Assembly: GCA_001564135.1 (NCBI GenBank)
Contig: LKNH01000167.1
Location: forward strand, 1-5,792
DNA from: Halobacteriaceae archaeon Tc-Br11_E2g27
GTDB taxonomy: Archaea > Halobacteriota > Halobacteria > Halobacteriales > Haloarculaceae
Direction of reading: 5' to 3'
Length of the DNA stretch: 5,792 bases
Positions 1-4,989 of this stretch are shown piece by piece; the stretch's first letter is position 1, and every line of letters begins with the position of its first letter. A model generated the notes under the pieces. The model saw only the letters and a list, made by a program, of their open reading frames with translations, was not told the origin of the DNA and did no database searches. The position numbers and the translations under genes were made by a program.

Positions 1-418
1 GTATTGTCTTGACGGTCGGTCGCACACGGTCGTATGTTTCCCAGAGGTCGGGAACGGTCTCTCTGTTATGTATCGCTTCCGGTGAGGTCCACTCGTATTC
101 CGCAGTCTCCCAGTTTGTTGAGATATCACTATGAGTTGTTGAGACGAGTATGGGGTGAATCTGCCACTCTACGTCCAGTGAACTGTCAGTTACTGTAAAT
201 GGTTCGCCGGTTCGTTCAAGCGACCACTCGTCGGGTCTGAGTTCGGTTTCCTCTGTGATTTCTCGTGCTACCGCTTCTAAAAGAGACTCGGTGGCTTCGA
301 TATGACCGGCGACGGTTCCCCACTTTCCAGGGTATGAGCTTACCTCCTGACTCCGTTCGAGGAGGAGGATATCTCCCTCGTGTCTCAGAAAGATGCTCGC
401 AACCGGACGGTGTTGCAT
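1..418 (-). CDS. Nudix hydrolase domain protein, partial (3' end beyond window); probably Nudix plus eIF-2B-like fusion
   Basis: The minus strand is open from an ATG at 418 to the window edge, giving 139 visible residues. A Nudix box is clear: G38, E44, then R52-E53-I-T-E56-E57 and L60, fitting GX5EX7REUXEEXGU except that the usual glycine at position 59 is glutamate. Nudix enzymes cleave nucleoside diphosphates linked to another moiety; the four box glutamates that bind metal are present. The start MQHRPVAS leads straight into the first beta strand and follows a weak GTGAG, so ATG 418 is preferred over an in-frame GTG 12 codons upstream. The visible end (conserved-looking TVPDLWETYDRVRPTVKT) looks, from memory of haloarchaeal proteins, like the linker to an eIF-2B alpha/beta/delta-like domain, which would lie left of the window. 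It follows the DUF5787-like gene by 57 bp on the same strand and is probably co-transcribed. The Nudix assignment is firm; the fusion and the substrate are inference. Confidence 0.85.
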   Translation of the reverse strand, partial: MQHRPVASIFLRHEGDILLLERSQEVSSYPGKWGTVAGHIEATESLLEAVAREITEETELRPDEWSLERTGEPFTVTDSSLDVEWQIHPILVSTTHSDISTNWETAEYEWTSPEAIHNRETVPDLWETYDRVRPTVKTI

Positions 419-475
419 ACCGACTTTTCTCACGGAGTGCTCAAAGGTGTCGGGGTAAGCGAGATAGTCAGGTCG

Positions 476-1516
476 TTATTCCGGACGTTGCCGTTCTCGC
501 TGCTCAGCTAGCAACCGCTTGATGCCCGCACCCGGTCCACCCTGAATCGGCCACTCGTGCTGTCGCCAGGTGGGCGGTTCGGGTTCGAACGACGGACAGG
601 AGCCGCTACATTCACGAACCGTCTGATGACAGTTTTTCGCTGTGCAGTAGGGTCGCGAAACATCCGGCTCTGGACGCAACTCAAAATAGCGACAGTCGGG
701 CCGCATCGAATCGGCATACGACCGCCAGCCACGCTCGTAGGCACGCTCTGCAATTTCCAGCCGCTTCCCGGCTTTCCATTCAGGGGAAACATATTCGAAC
801 CGACAGGCGGACGCGTCGAACTTTCCACCCGTTGGCTGTTCGAGAATACGGGTTCCCGGCTCAGCCACAGCAAGCGTACTTGGATGCCAGATAACGGTTG
901 CACTGCTTTTTCCGCGACTGCCTGCATCAATGGTCAGAATACCTGCTTCCTGTGGCCGCTCAGTGAGCAGGACTGGTTCGATTGAGTCGTCGGTCGCTGC
1001 CGTTGCGACCCAGACCTCATCAGCCAGGCTGACTGCTACATCCCGTTCTAGCTGTGCAGCCAGGTCGCGGGCGGCGCTCGCATCAAGGTCTGGTTTGTTC
1101 TCGATGGCAATGATGCGTCTGACCCAGTCCGGGTACTCCCATTTTCGTCTGAGTTCGATTCGGCCGTTGGTCCCGCGTCGGCGGTCAACGAGTCCCCGGT
1201 CTGCCGCTCGGTGTACTGCCTCTCTGACGTATCGCCACGGATACGACGGCTCTGGAAGGGCGTCTCGATACCACTCGTAGGCTGGTGGGGCATTCTTGAC
1301 GATGTGTAGCAGGTCTGAATCCAACCGCTTTGTACCAAAGTTCGCTCGCTTCTGTAGCCCGGCAGTGTCACATTCGATAACGAGGGTATCCCAGCGTCGA
1401 CCTTTCGTCCCCAGCTGTCGGGCGACGATGACTGGCGTAGTCCGTTCGCTCTCTGGTGGCCAGTATCGCTCGGCCCATTGACAGACACCCAACTCGAACT
1501 GAAACTCCGATTCCAC
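476..1516 (-). CDS. DUF5787-like protein with a candidate PD-(D/E)XK nuclease core and cysteine cluster
   Basis: The product has 346 residues. It starts at GTG 1516; an in-frame TAG lies two codons upstream and no ATG occurs near the N-terminus, so the start is well fixed. I recognise the pattern of haloarchaeal DUF5787: an N-terminal FELGVCQWAE segment, VARQLG, PDW...AIENKPDL, and a C-terminal Cys cluster. The central part reads P129-D130, then E139-x-K141 at the end of a hydrophobic strand, then Q155-L-E-R-D159 and a further strand (ADEVWVAT, 166-172), which resembles a PD-(D/E)XK nuclease core. Cysteines are at 12, 50, 238, 275, 291, 296, 303 and 307; the last four (C-x4-C-x6-C-x3-C) could bind zinc or an Fe-S cluster. 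Residues 91-125 (YPWRYVREAVHRAADRGLV and following RRR) look like a winged-helix-type segment. The C-terminal tail is basic and soluble; no signal peptide or membrane helix is visible. The family name is moderately sure, nuclease activity is inference. Confidence 0.8.
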   Translation of the reverse strand: MESEFQFELGVCQWAERYWPPESERTTPVIVARQLGTKGRRWDTLVIECDTAGLQKRANFGTKRLDSDLLHIVKNAPPAYEWYRDALPEPSYPWRYVREAVHRAADRGLVDRRRGTNGRIELRRKWEYPDWVRRIIAIENKPDLDASAARDLAAQLERDVAVSLADEVWVATAATDDSIEPVLLTERPQEAGILTIDAGSRGKSSATVIWHPSTLAVAEPGTRILEQPTGGKFDASACRFEYVSPEWKAGKRLEIAERAYERGWRSYADSMRPDCRYFELRPEPDVSRPYCTAKNCHQTVRECSGSCPSFEPEPPTWRQHEWPIQGGPGAGIKRLLAEQRERQRPE

Positions 1517-1599
1517 AGGCTAGGTCACGACTGGGGGGCTGTTGAGACTACCGGATAGAACTGTCTACCGCACGTATCGAAGTACAGCTGGCAGTCTGA

Positions 1600-1614
1600 G
1601 AGTATCAAATACTC
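1600..1614. promoter_or_regulatory. Candidate operator: perfect 6-bp dyad with 3-nt spacer
   Basis: GAGTAT-CAA-ATACTC is a perfect inverted repeat centred on 1607. It lies about 32 bp upstream of the TATA-like box of the FMN reductase gene and 84 bp upstream of GTG 1516. The length and symmetry suit a dimeric winged-helix or MarR/ArsR-type regulator. No regulator is encoded beside it in the window, so the binding role is inference. Confidence 0.35.
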
Positions 1615-1623
1615 GCTGATAGG

Positions 1624-1640
1624 AATCACGACAAATCACG
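1624..1640 (+). repeat. Direct repeat AATCACG, two copies 10 bp apart
   Basis: AATCACG occurs at 1624-1630 and 1634-1640, one helical turn apart, ending 5 bp before the TATA-like box at 1646. Its position overlaps where a BRE or an activator/repressor half-site would sit. Copies are only 7 bp long, and similar strings (for example AATCACGG) occur inside coding sequence near 1763 and 3434, so it may be chance. Confidence 0.3.
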
Positions 1641-1645
1641 GGTGC

Positions 1646-1652
1646 TTTATCA
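1646..1652 (+). promoter_or_regulatory. TATA-like box of the FMN reductase gene
   Basis: TTTATCA is centred about 25 bp before the A of ATG 1674. In haloarchaea this spacing puts transcription start at or next to the start codon, giving a leaderless mRNA. A GGAG at 1662-1665, 8 bp before the ATG, is an alternative ribosome signal that would only work if transcription started further upstream. Confidence 0.5.
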
Positions 1653-1673
1653 ATTGCACTCGGAGTATGAACA

Positions 1674-2255
1674 ATGTCATCTCCTCCGCATATTGTCGGC
1701 ATGGTCGGTAGCCTACGTGACGAAAGTTACACACGAATTGCTATCAAACACGCACTCGCAGAATCACGGGAATACGGTGCGACGACAACGCTTGTTGACC
1801 TGCGGGAGTATGACCTGCCTGTCTTTGATGCTGATAATCGGGAGGTCGGTGATGCTGACCAACTGAAAGCTGACTTGCAGGCGGCTGATTCGATTATCCT
1901 TGGGACACCCCTGTATCATGGCTCGTACTCGTCGGCGCTGAAGAATGCGCTTGATTACTGTGGCTTTGACGAGTTTACTGACACAACTATCGGGCTGTTG
2001 ACCGTCGCTGGTGGTGGGTTTCCTACCCCTGCGCTTGAACACCTCCGCGCAGTCTGTCGGTCGGTCAATGCCTGGGTGCTCCCGCATCAAGTTGCTATTC
2101 CACAGGCACGAAATGAAATCGAAAACGGAGAGTTCCGCGACGAGGACCTTGCCGAGCGCGTTGAGACGCTCGGGCAGCGCGTCGTCGAATATGCCAACAT
2201 CGAGCCTGACCCACCATCGTTCCGTAGCGAACAGAACAAAGGGGCAGACGACTAA
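1674..2255 (+). CDS. NADPH-dependent FMN reductase family protein (flavodoxin-like fold)
   Basis: The product has 193 residues, the usual size for this family (PF03358). Such enzymes bind FMN and transfer electrons from NAD(P)H to flavins, quinones, azo compounds or metals in the cytoplasm. Visible signatures are the FMN phosphate loop GSLRDESYTR (12-21) after the first strand, the second strand ending in TPLYHGSYSSALKNALDY (78-95), where the tyrosine and the SALKNALD helix start are typical, and a glycine-rich AGGG loop (112-115) near the flavin ring. The last 20 residues are polar and probably disordered. ATG 1674 is chosen because the first beta strand (HIVGMVGSLR) begins six residues in, with a TATA-like box at the leaderless distance. 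An out-of-frame ATG at 1667 is not used. It opens a run of three same-strand genes; the next start is 62 bp downstream. The physiological substrate cannot be told from sequence. Confidence 0.92.
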   Translation: MSSPPHIVGMVGSLRDESYTRIAIKHALAESREYGATTTLVDLREYDLPVFDADNREVGDADQLKADLQAADSIILGTPLYHGSYSSALKNALDYCGFDEFTDTTIGLLTVAGGGFPTPALEHLRAVCRSVNAWVLPHQVAIPQARNEIENGEFRDEDLAERVETLGQRVVEYANIEPDPPSFRSEQNKGADD

Positions 2256-2305
2256 CTCGACCAACTGACCGATACGCTGTCAGAAGCCCTAACTTTGCCC
2301 CCCTC

Positions 2306-2312
2306 GGAGAGG
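2306..2312 (+). promoter_or_regulatory. Shine-Dalgarno GGAGAGG deciding the start of the 88-residue gene
   Basis: GGAGAGG ends 5 bp before ATG 2318. An in-frame GTG at 2312 overlaps its last base, so ATG 2318 is the better start. A weak TATA-like TAACTTTG at 2290-2297 could also give an internal promoter here. Confidence 0.6.
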
Positions 2313-2317
2313 TGGAT

Positions 2318-2584
2318 ATGATTACAATTGACCTCGACAACTTCATGTTTGAACTGAAAGACGGCTCGCTCAAACACGTTGGAACCTCGAACAACACGGC
2401 GACGACAAAGCTCTACGACGTGGAGACACTGGAGATTCGAGAATTTGGTGACGAGCGCGTCAAAATCGCCTGCGAGGATGAGAGCGGGAATACGGTCGAA
2501 ATCGCACTGTTTCCGGAGGAAGCCGAAAAAGCCGCTGCGGAAATCGAAGCGATGAAATCAGACAGCCGCGTGTTCGACGAATAA
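2318..2584 (+). CDS. Conserved-looking small acidic protein, function unknown
   Basis: The product has 88 residues and I do not recognise a named family. It shows alternating short beta-like segments (ITIDLDNFMFEL, HVGTS, TKLYDVETLEIREF, VKIACED, TVEIALF) and ends in an alpha-helix rich in Glu and Ala (residues 67-81) and an acidic tail. There is one cysteine (C52) and no signal peptide or membrane segment, so it should be a small cytoplasmic alpha/beta domain. The start is set by a strong GGAGAGG; an upstream GTG at 2312 would add two residues. Only two bases separate its TAA from the GTG of the next gene, so translation of the two is probably coupled, and it sits 62 bp after the FMN reductase gene. 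The tight packing suggests work with one of these partners, but no function is claimed. Confidence 0.8.
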   Translation: MITIDLDNFMFELKDGSLKHVGTSNNTATTKLYDVETLEIREFGDERVKIACEDESGNTVEIALFPEEAEKAAAEIEAMKSDSRVFDE

Positions 2585-2586
2585 CT

Positions 2587-3378
2587 GTGCCGTACGCAAC
2601 CAACGACGGTGTGTCGCTCTATTACGACCTGGATGGGAGCGGCGAAACTGTTGCCTTCATTGGCGAGTGTGGATTCGGCGCGTGGCAGTGGGGGTGGCAA
2701 GCACCAGCGCTTGCGGGACCGTACGAGACACTTGTGTATGACATGCGGGGCGTGGGCAACTCCGATATGCCTGATGGAGGTTACGATATCGAGACGCTTG
2801 CTGCGGACCTCGAAGCTATTCTTGCTGAAACTGAAACTCCGCGCGTCCACCTGGTCGGCGCTGGTCTTGGCGGGCTGGTTGCACTCCAGTATGCTCGGAA
2901 ATATAATCGCGCCCACACGCTGACTGTCTTCGGAGCAACCGCAAACGGGAGGAATATCGACGACACCGCTCTCAGTGAACTCTATCCGGAGTCCCGAACC
3001 GAAGACCGTCTCACCGCATCGTTGTCCGCTGGCTTTACCCAGGGCTTTCTGGAGGCACAGTCGGAAGTTATCGAGCAAATCTGTACCTGGAGAGTCGACG
3101 AAGACGCCCCACCCAAAGTGGTGACACACCAAAAACAGGCGATGTCCGAATTCAGAATAACTGACCTGTACGAACTGACCCGCCCGACCCTCGTCTGTCA
3201 TGGCCACGGGGACCCCGTTGTTCCAGTTGACGCAGGTCGTAAACTTGCCGAATCCCTCCCGCGAGGTACGTTCGAGGCAGTCGAAGGCAAACGACTCTGT
3301 TATATCGAACACTCTCGGGCTGTCACCGACAGGATTCTCGGATTTCTGGATTCTCACCCAATTGATGGCCAAGGGTAG
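2587..3378 (+). CDS. Alpha/beta-hydrolase-fold protein lacking the catalytic serine (probable pseudo-enzyme)
   Basis: The product has 263 residues, normal for a single-domain alpha/beta hydrolase. The fold is clear: the N-terminal PYATNDGVSLYYD hairpin, the DMRGVGNSD motif (52-60), a nucleophile-elbow segment HLVGAGLGGLVALQYA (88-103), a lid region (about 120-195) and a late strand with HGHGDPVVP (205-213). The elbow should read G-x-S-x-G, but position 93 is glycine (codon GGT, 2863-2865). The oxyanion loop has IGECGFG where HG is usual. The acid D209 is kept. The catalytic histidine expected about 27 residues later is arginine (R236, GKRLCYIEH); H242 is close but off register. GTG 2587 starts two bases after the previous stop, with no clear Shine-Dalgarno, so coupling is likely. 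Hydrolysis seems unlikely; a ligand-binding, sensory or protein-binding role is possible. The 3' end is convergent with the next gene, 13 bp away. Confidence 0.88.
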   Translation: MPYATNDGVSLYYDLDGSGETVAFIGECGFGAWQWGWQAPALAGPYETLVYDMRGVGNSDMPDGGYDIETLAADLEAILAETETPRVHLVGAGLGGLVALQYARKYNRAHTLTVFGATANGRNIDDTALSELYPESRTEDRLTASLSAGFTQGFLEAQSEVIEQICTWRVDEDAPPKVVTHQKQAMSEFRITDLYELTRPTLVCHGHGDPVVPVDAGRKLAESLPRGTFEAVEGKRLCYIEHSRAVTDRILGFLDSHPIDGQG

Positions 3379-3391
3379 CCGAGTCGGTCTT

Positions 3392-3907
3392 TCACCGCTT
3401 CGGTTCGATATCCTTGGTCAGGCCATCTCGTAAATCACGGCCGAAATACTGGCCTGCAATACCCGCGATGAGACCGCCGAGGACCCCAATTCCGAGCAAC
3501 GTCGTGCTTGCGCCGAACATCGAGAGCGGAAAGTAGCTCCAGAGCACTGATCCAGCACCGACCAGCACGCCAGCAAGGCCGCTTTCGACGTATCGGCTCT
3601 CGCTGGCAACTGCGCCATATAGAAAGACGCCAAAGAAAATACCGAGCACCGACGTGACGACCGCTGGAACAAGCGGAATCAATCCGACAAGAAAGATGCC
3701 AAGGATGGAAAGCAGCGATGCGACACCGATAGCTTTTCCGTCAGCGAGCGACCCGAGACGACTCCGGATGCGGCCCTTGTCAGCTTTTGTGGCGGACCTG
3801 TCTCTTTCCGGCTTTTGCTCGGACTGAGTTGAACCAATTTCGGTCGAGAAATCGAGCTCACTCTCTGTATCGAGTTCCCGTTCGAGTTGTTTTTCCCGCT
3901 CGCTCAT
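3392..3907 (-). CDS. Small multi-pass membrane protein, function unknown
   Basis: With ATG 3907 the product has 171 residues. A charged cytoplasmic-type N-terminal region (MSEREKQLERELD, then an acidic and basic low-complexity stretch to about 57) is followed by four likely membrane helices at about 59-80, 82-101, 109-127 and 132-154, and a charged tail GRDLRDGLTKDIEPKR. An even helix number with charged ends places both termini inside. Glycine-rich helices (GLAGVLVGAG, GVLGGLIAGIAG) suggest tight packing. ATG 3907 is preferred over an in-frame GTG at 3955 because AAGGAAG (3911-3917) lies just upstream and the MSEREKQLE start is typical. The GTG start would add 16 residues. I know similar haloarchaeal proteins with a YFGRDLRDGL end, but none with a proven role. 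It is divergent from the PDCD5 gene and convergent with the hydrolase gene. Confidence 0.8.
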   Translation of the reverse strand: MSEREKQLERELDTESELDFSTEIGSTQSEQKPERDRSATKADKGRIRSRLGSLADGKAIGVASLLSILGIFLVGLIPLVPAVVTSVLGIFFGVFLYGAVASESRYVESGLAGVLVGAGSVLWSYFPLSMFGASTTLLGIGVLGGLIAGIAGQYFGRDLRDGLTKDIEPKR

Positions 3908-4022
3908 TAGCTTCCTTTGGCGTTCGAGGGCTATTGGTCTTTGGTCGCGTTTCACTGGAAGAACCGGTTCAGAGAGATCTGCCTCCGAAACCGTTTTGCC
4001 CGAGAATAATCAAACACGAACT
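3908..4022. promoter_or_regulatory. Divergent intergenic region with a 10-bp palindrome
   Basis: These 115 bp separate the leftward membrane protein gene from the rightward PDCD5 gene. GAACCGGTTC at 3961-3970 is a perfect 10-bp palindrome lying roughly midway, so it could control either gene. AAGGAAG at 3911-3917 serves the leftward ATG. If the leftward gene really starts at GTG 3955, part of this region is coding. Confidence 0.4.
3986..3998 (+). promoter_or_regulatory. BRE/TATA-like promoter of the PDCD5 gene
   Basis: CGAAA (3986-3990) followed by GTTTTG (3993-3998) resembles an archaeal BRE plus TATA pair. The TATA centre lies about 27 bp before ATG 4023, so a leaderless transcript is expected. 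There is no Shine-Dalgarno before that ATG, which fits. An in-frame TTG at 3996 inside the box would add nine residues and is therefore unlikely to be the start. Confidence 0.4.
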
Positions 4023-4376
4023 ATGAGTGGCGAGCAGAATGATGAAGAACTAGAACGGCTTCGTGAACAGAAACTCCAGGAACTGCAAGACAAGGCAGAG
4101 TCCAACGAGGGAGCGAATGAAGCAGCCGAGGCCCAGCGCCAGCAGAGGGAGGCACAGAAGAAGGCAGTGCTCCGACAGCACCTGACTGATGGGGCACGCA
4201 AGCGACTGAACACGGTCAAGATGTCGAAACCACAGGTCGGCGAACAGGTCGAGCAACAGGTGGTTGCGCTGGCACAGAGCGGTCGGGTACAGGGCCAAAT
4301 CGACGAGGACCAGATGAAACAGATTCTCAAAGAAGTCACGCCTGATTCGAAGAGCTTCAACATCAAGCGCCGATAG
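4023..4376 (+). CDS. DNA-binding protein, PDCD5 family (archaeal MTH1615-like)
   Basis: The product has 117 residues, typical of the archaeal PDCD5 homologues (PF01984), small helical double-stranded-DNA-binding proteins related to human programmed cell death protein 5. The N-terminal half is a highly charged helix rich in Glu, Gln and Ala (residues 7-50). The conserved core follows: LTDGARKRLNTVKMSKPQ (54-71), VEQQVVALAQSGRVQG (76-91), IDEDQMKQIL (93-102) and the basic tail SFNIKRR. ATG 4023 is taken as the start because a TATA-like box stands at the leaderless distance and MSG-acidic starts are normal in this family. The stop abuts the ATG of the PP-loop gene, so the two form an operon. In many euryarchaea this gene follows the ribosomal protein S19e gene; here the upstream neighbour is a divergent membrane protein gene. 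The cellular role in archaea is not settled. Confidence 0.95.
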   Translation: MSGEQNDEELERLREQKLQELQDKAESNEGANEAAEAQRQQREAQKKAVLRQHLTDGARKRLNTVKMSKPQVGEQVEQQVVALAQSGRVQGQIDEDQMKQILKEVTPDSKSFNIKRR

Positions 4377-4970
4377 ATGGACGTCGGTGTACTGTACAGC
4401 GGTGGGAAGGATTCGACGCTCGCTGCCTTGCTTCTCGAACCGTTTTATGACGTCACTGTGGTCTGTTGCACCTTCGGAGTCACCGACGAGTACCAACATG
4501 CAATGGACACAGCGGCACGCGTTGACCTTCCTGCCCAGTCTATTGAACTTGGCCGTGAGATTGCTGAAACAGCAGCAACTCAGATTGTCGAGGATGGCTA
4601 TCCACGTAACGGGATTCAGTACGTCCACGAGAAAGTGCTCGAAGCGGTTGCCGAACAAACTTCTTTTGATGCCATTGCGGATGGGACGCGTCGGGATGAC
4701 CGCGTGCCTACCGTTGGCAGACCACTAGCACAGAGCGTCGAAGACCGATTCGACGTTTCCTACCTTTCACCGCTTGCCGGCTATGGGCGGCAGGCTATTG
4801 ACGCGCTCGTCGAGGAGTTGCTACTCGTTGAATCCGGCCCCTCCGACGAGATTCCGAAAGGTGATTATGAGACAGAGATTCGGGCGCTTCTTACCGAAAA
4901 ACACTCCAGTGAACTCGTCGAAGAAGTATTTCCGGAGCACTACCAGTCACGCGTCCTAAACCGAAAATAG
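4377..4970 (+). CDS. PP-loop ATP pyrophosphatase (adenine nucleotide alpha-hydrolase-like), possible RNA modification enzyme
   Basis: The product has 197 residues. The PP-loop SGGKDS (8-13) stands at the end of the first strand and marks an N-type ATP pyrophosphatase, which adenylates a substrate and releases pyrophosphate. Relatives act in tRNA thiolation, queuosine or archaeosine precursor synthesis and amidotransfer. Further features are a Cys pair at the end of the second strand (VVCCTF, 29-34), the DGTRRDDRVP loop (102-111), LSPLAGYGR (130-138), which suits the adenylation site, and GDYETEIR (162-169) and QSRVLNRK at the C-terminus. It lacks a zinc-ribbon or THUMP domain, so it is shorter than ThiI or TtuA and may need a partner. 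ATG 4377 directly follows the PDCD5 TAG with no gap and is probably translated by coupling. The C-terminus is convergent with the Big_2 protein gene (19 bp apart). The substrate is unknown. Confidence 0.88.
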   Translation: MDVGVLYSGGKDSTLAALLLEPFYDVTVVCCTFGVTDEYQHAMDTAARVDLPAQSIELGREIAETAATQIVEDGYPRNGIQYVHEKVLEAVAEQTSFDAIADGTRRDDRVPTVGRPLAQSVEDRFDVSYLSPLAGYGRQAIDALVEELLLVESGPSDEIPKGDYETEIRALLTEKHSSELVEEVFPEHYQSRVLNRK

Positions 4971-4989
4971 CGCACAATAGAACGGCTTC

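Larger units (their letters stand above)
1517..1673. promoter_or_regulatory. Divergent intergenic control region
   Basis: This 157-bp gap separates the leftward DUF5787-like gene from the rightward FMN reductase gene, so it must serve both. It holds a 6-bp dyad (1600-1614), a direct repeat (1624-1640) and a TATA-like box for the rightward gene (1646-1652). I see no Shine-Dalgarno sequence before GTG 1516. The only TATA-like candidate for the leftward gene is a weak TTCTAT near 1556-1561. No small ORF or RNA gene is apparent. Confidence 0.6.

Noticed and set aside
557..985. Plus-strand and other minus-strand frames inside the DUF5787-like gene
   Set aside because: They are shadows produced by GC-rich codon structure; their proteins are basic and Ser/Arg-rich, unlike the rest of the window.
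1667..1866. Alternative plus-strand frame overlapping the start of the FMN reductase gene (ATG 1667)
   Set aside because: It is out of frame with a clear flavodoxin-fold protein and encodes no recognisable sequence.
2265..2283. CTGAC-N9-GTCAG inverted repeat just after the FMN reductase stop, as a possible terminator
   Set aside because: The stem is only 5 bp with a 9-nt loop and no T-run follows; archaeal termination does not rely on such weak hairpins.
2413..3372. A 319-codon open frame on the minus strand opposite the alpha/beta hydrolase and the small protein gene
   Set aside because: It mirrors two well-supported genes, its translation is rich in Ser, Cys and Phe with no family features and is not acidic as haloarchaeal proteins are, and it has no promoter or Shine-Dalgarno.
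3385..3397. CGGT-N5-ACCG hairpin at the convergent junction of the hydrolase and membrane protein genes
   Set aside because: A 4-bp stem overlapping the end of the membrane protein gene is expected by chance and has no T-run.
3908..3955. N-terminal extension of the membrane protein from GTG 3955
   Set aside because: ATG 3907 has an AAGGAAG just upstream and gives a typical MSEREKQLE start; the extension is basic and lacks a ribosome site. It cannot be fully excluded.
4050..4658. A 202-codon minus-strand frame across the PDCD5 and PP-loop genes
   Set aside because: Its translation is leucine- and cysteine-rich without any motif, and both plus-strand genes under it are certain.
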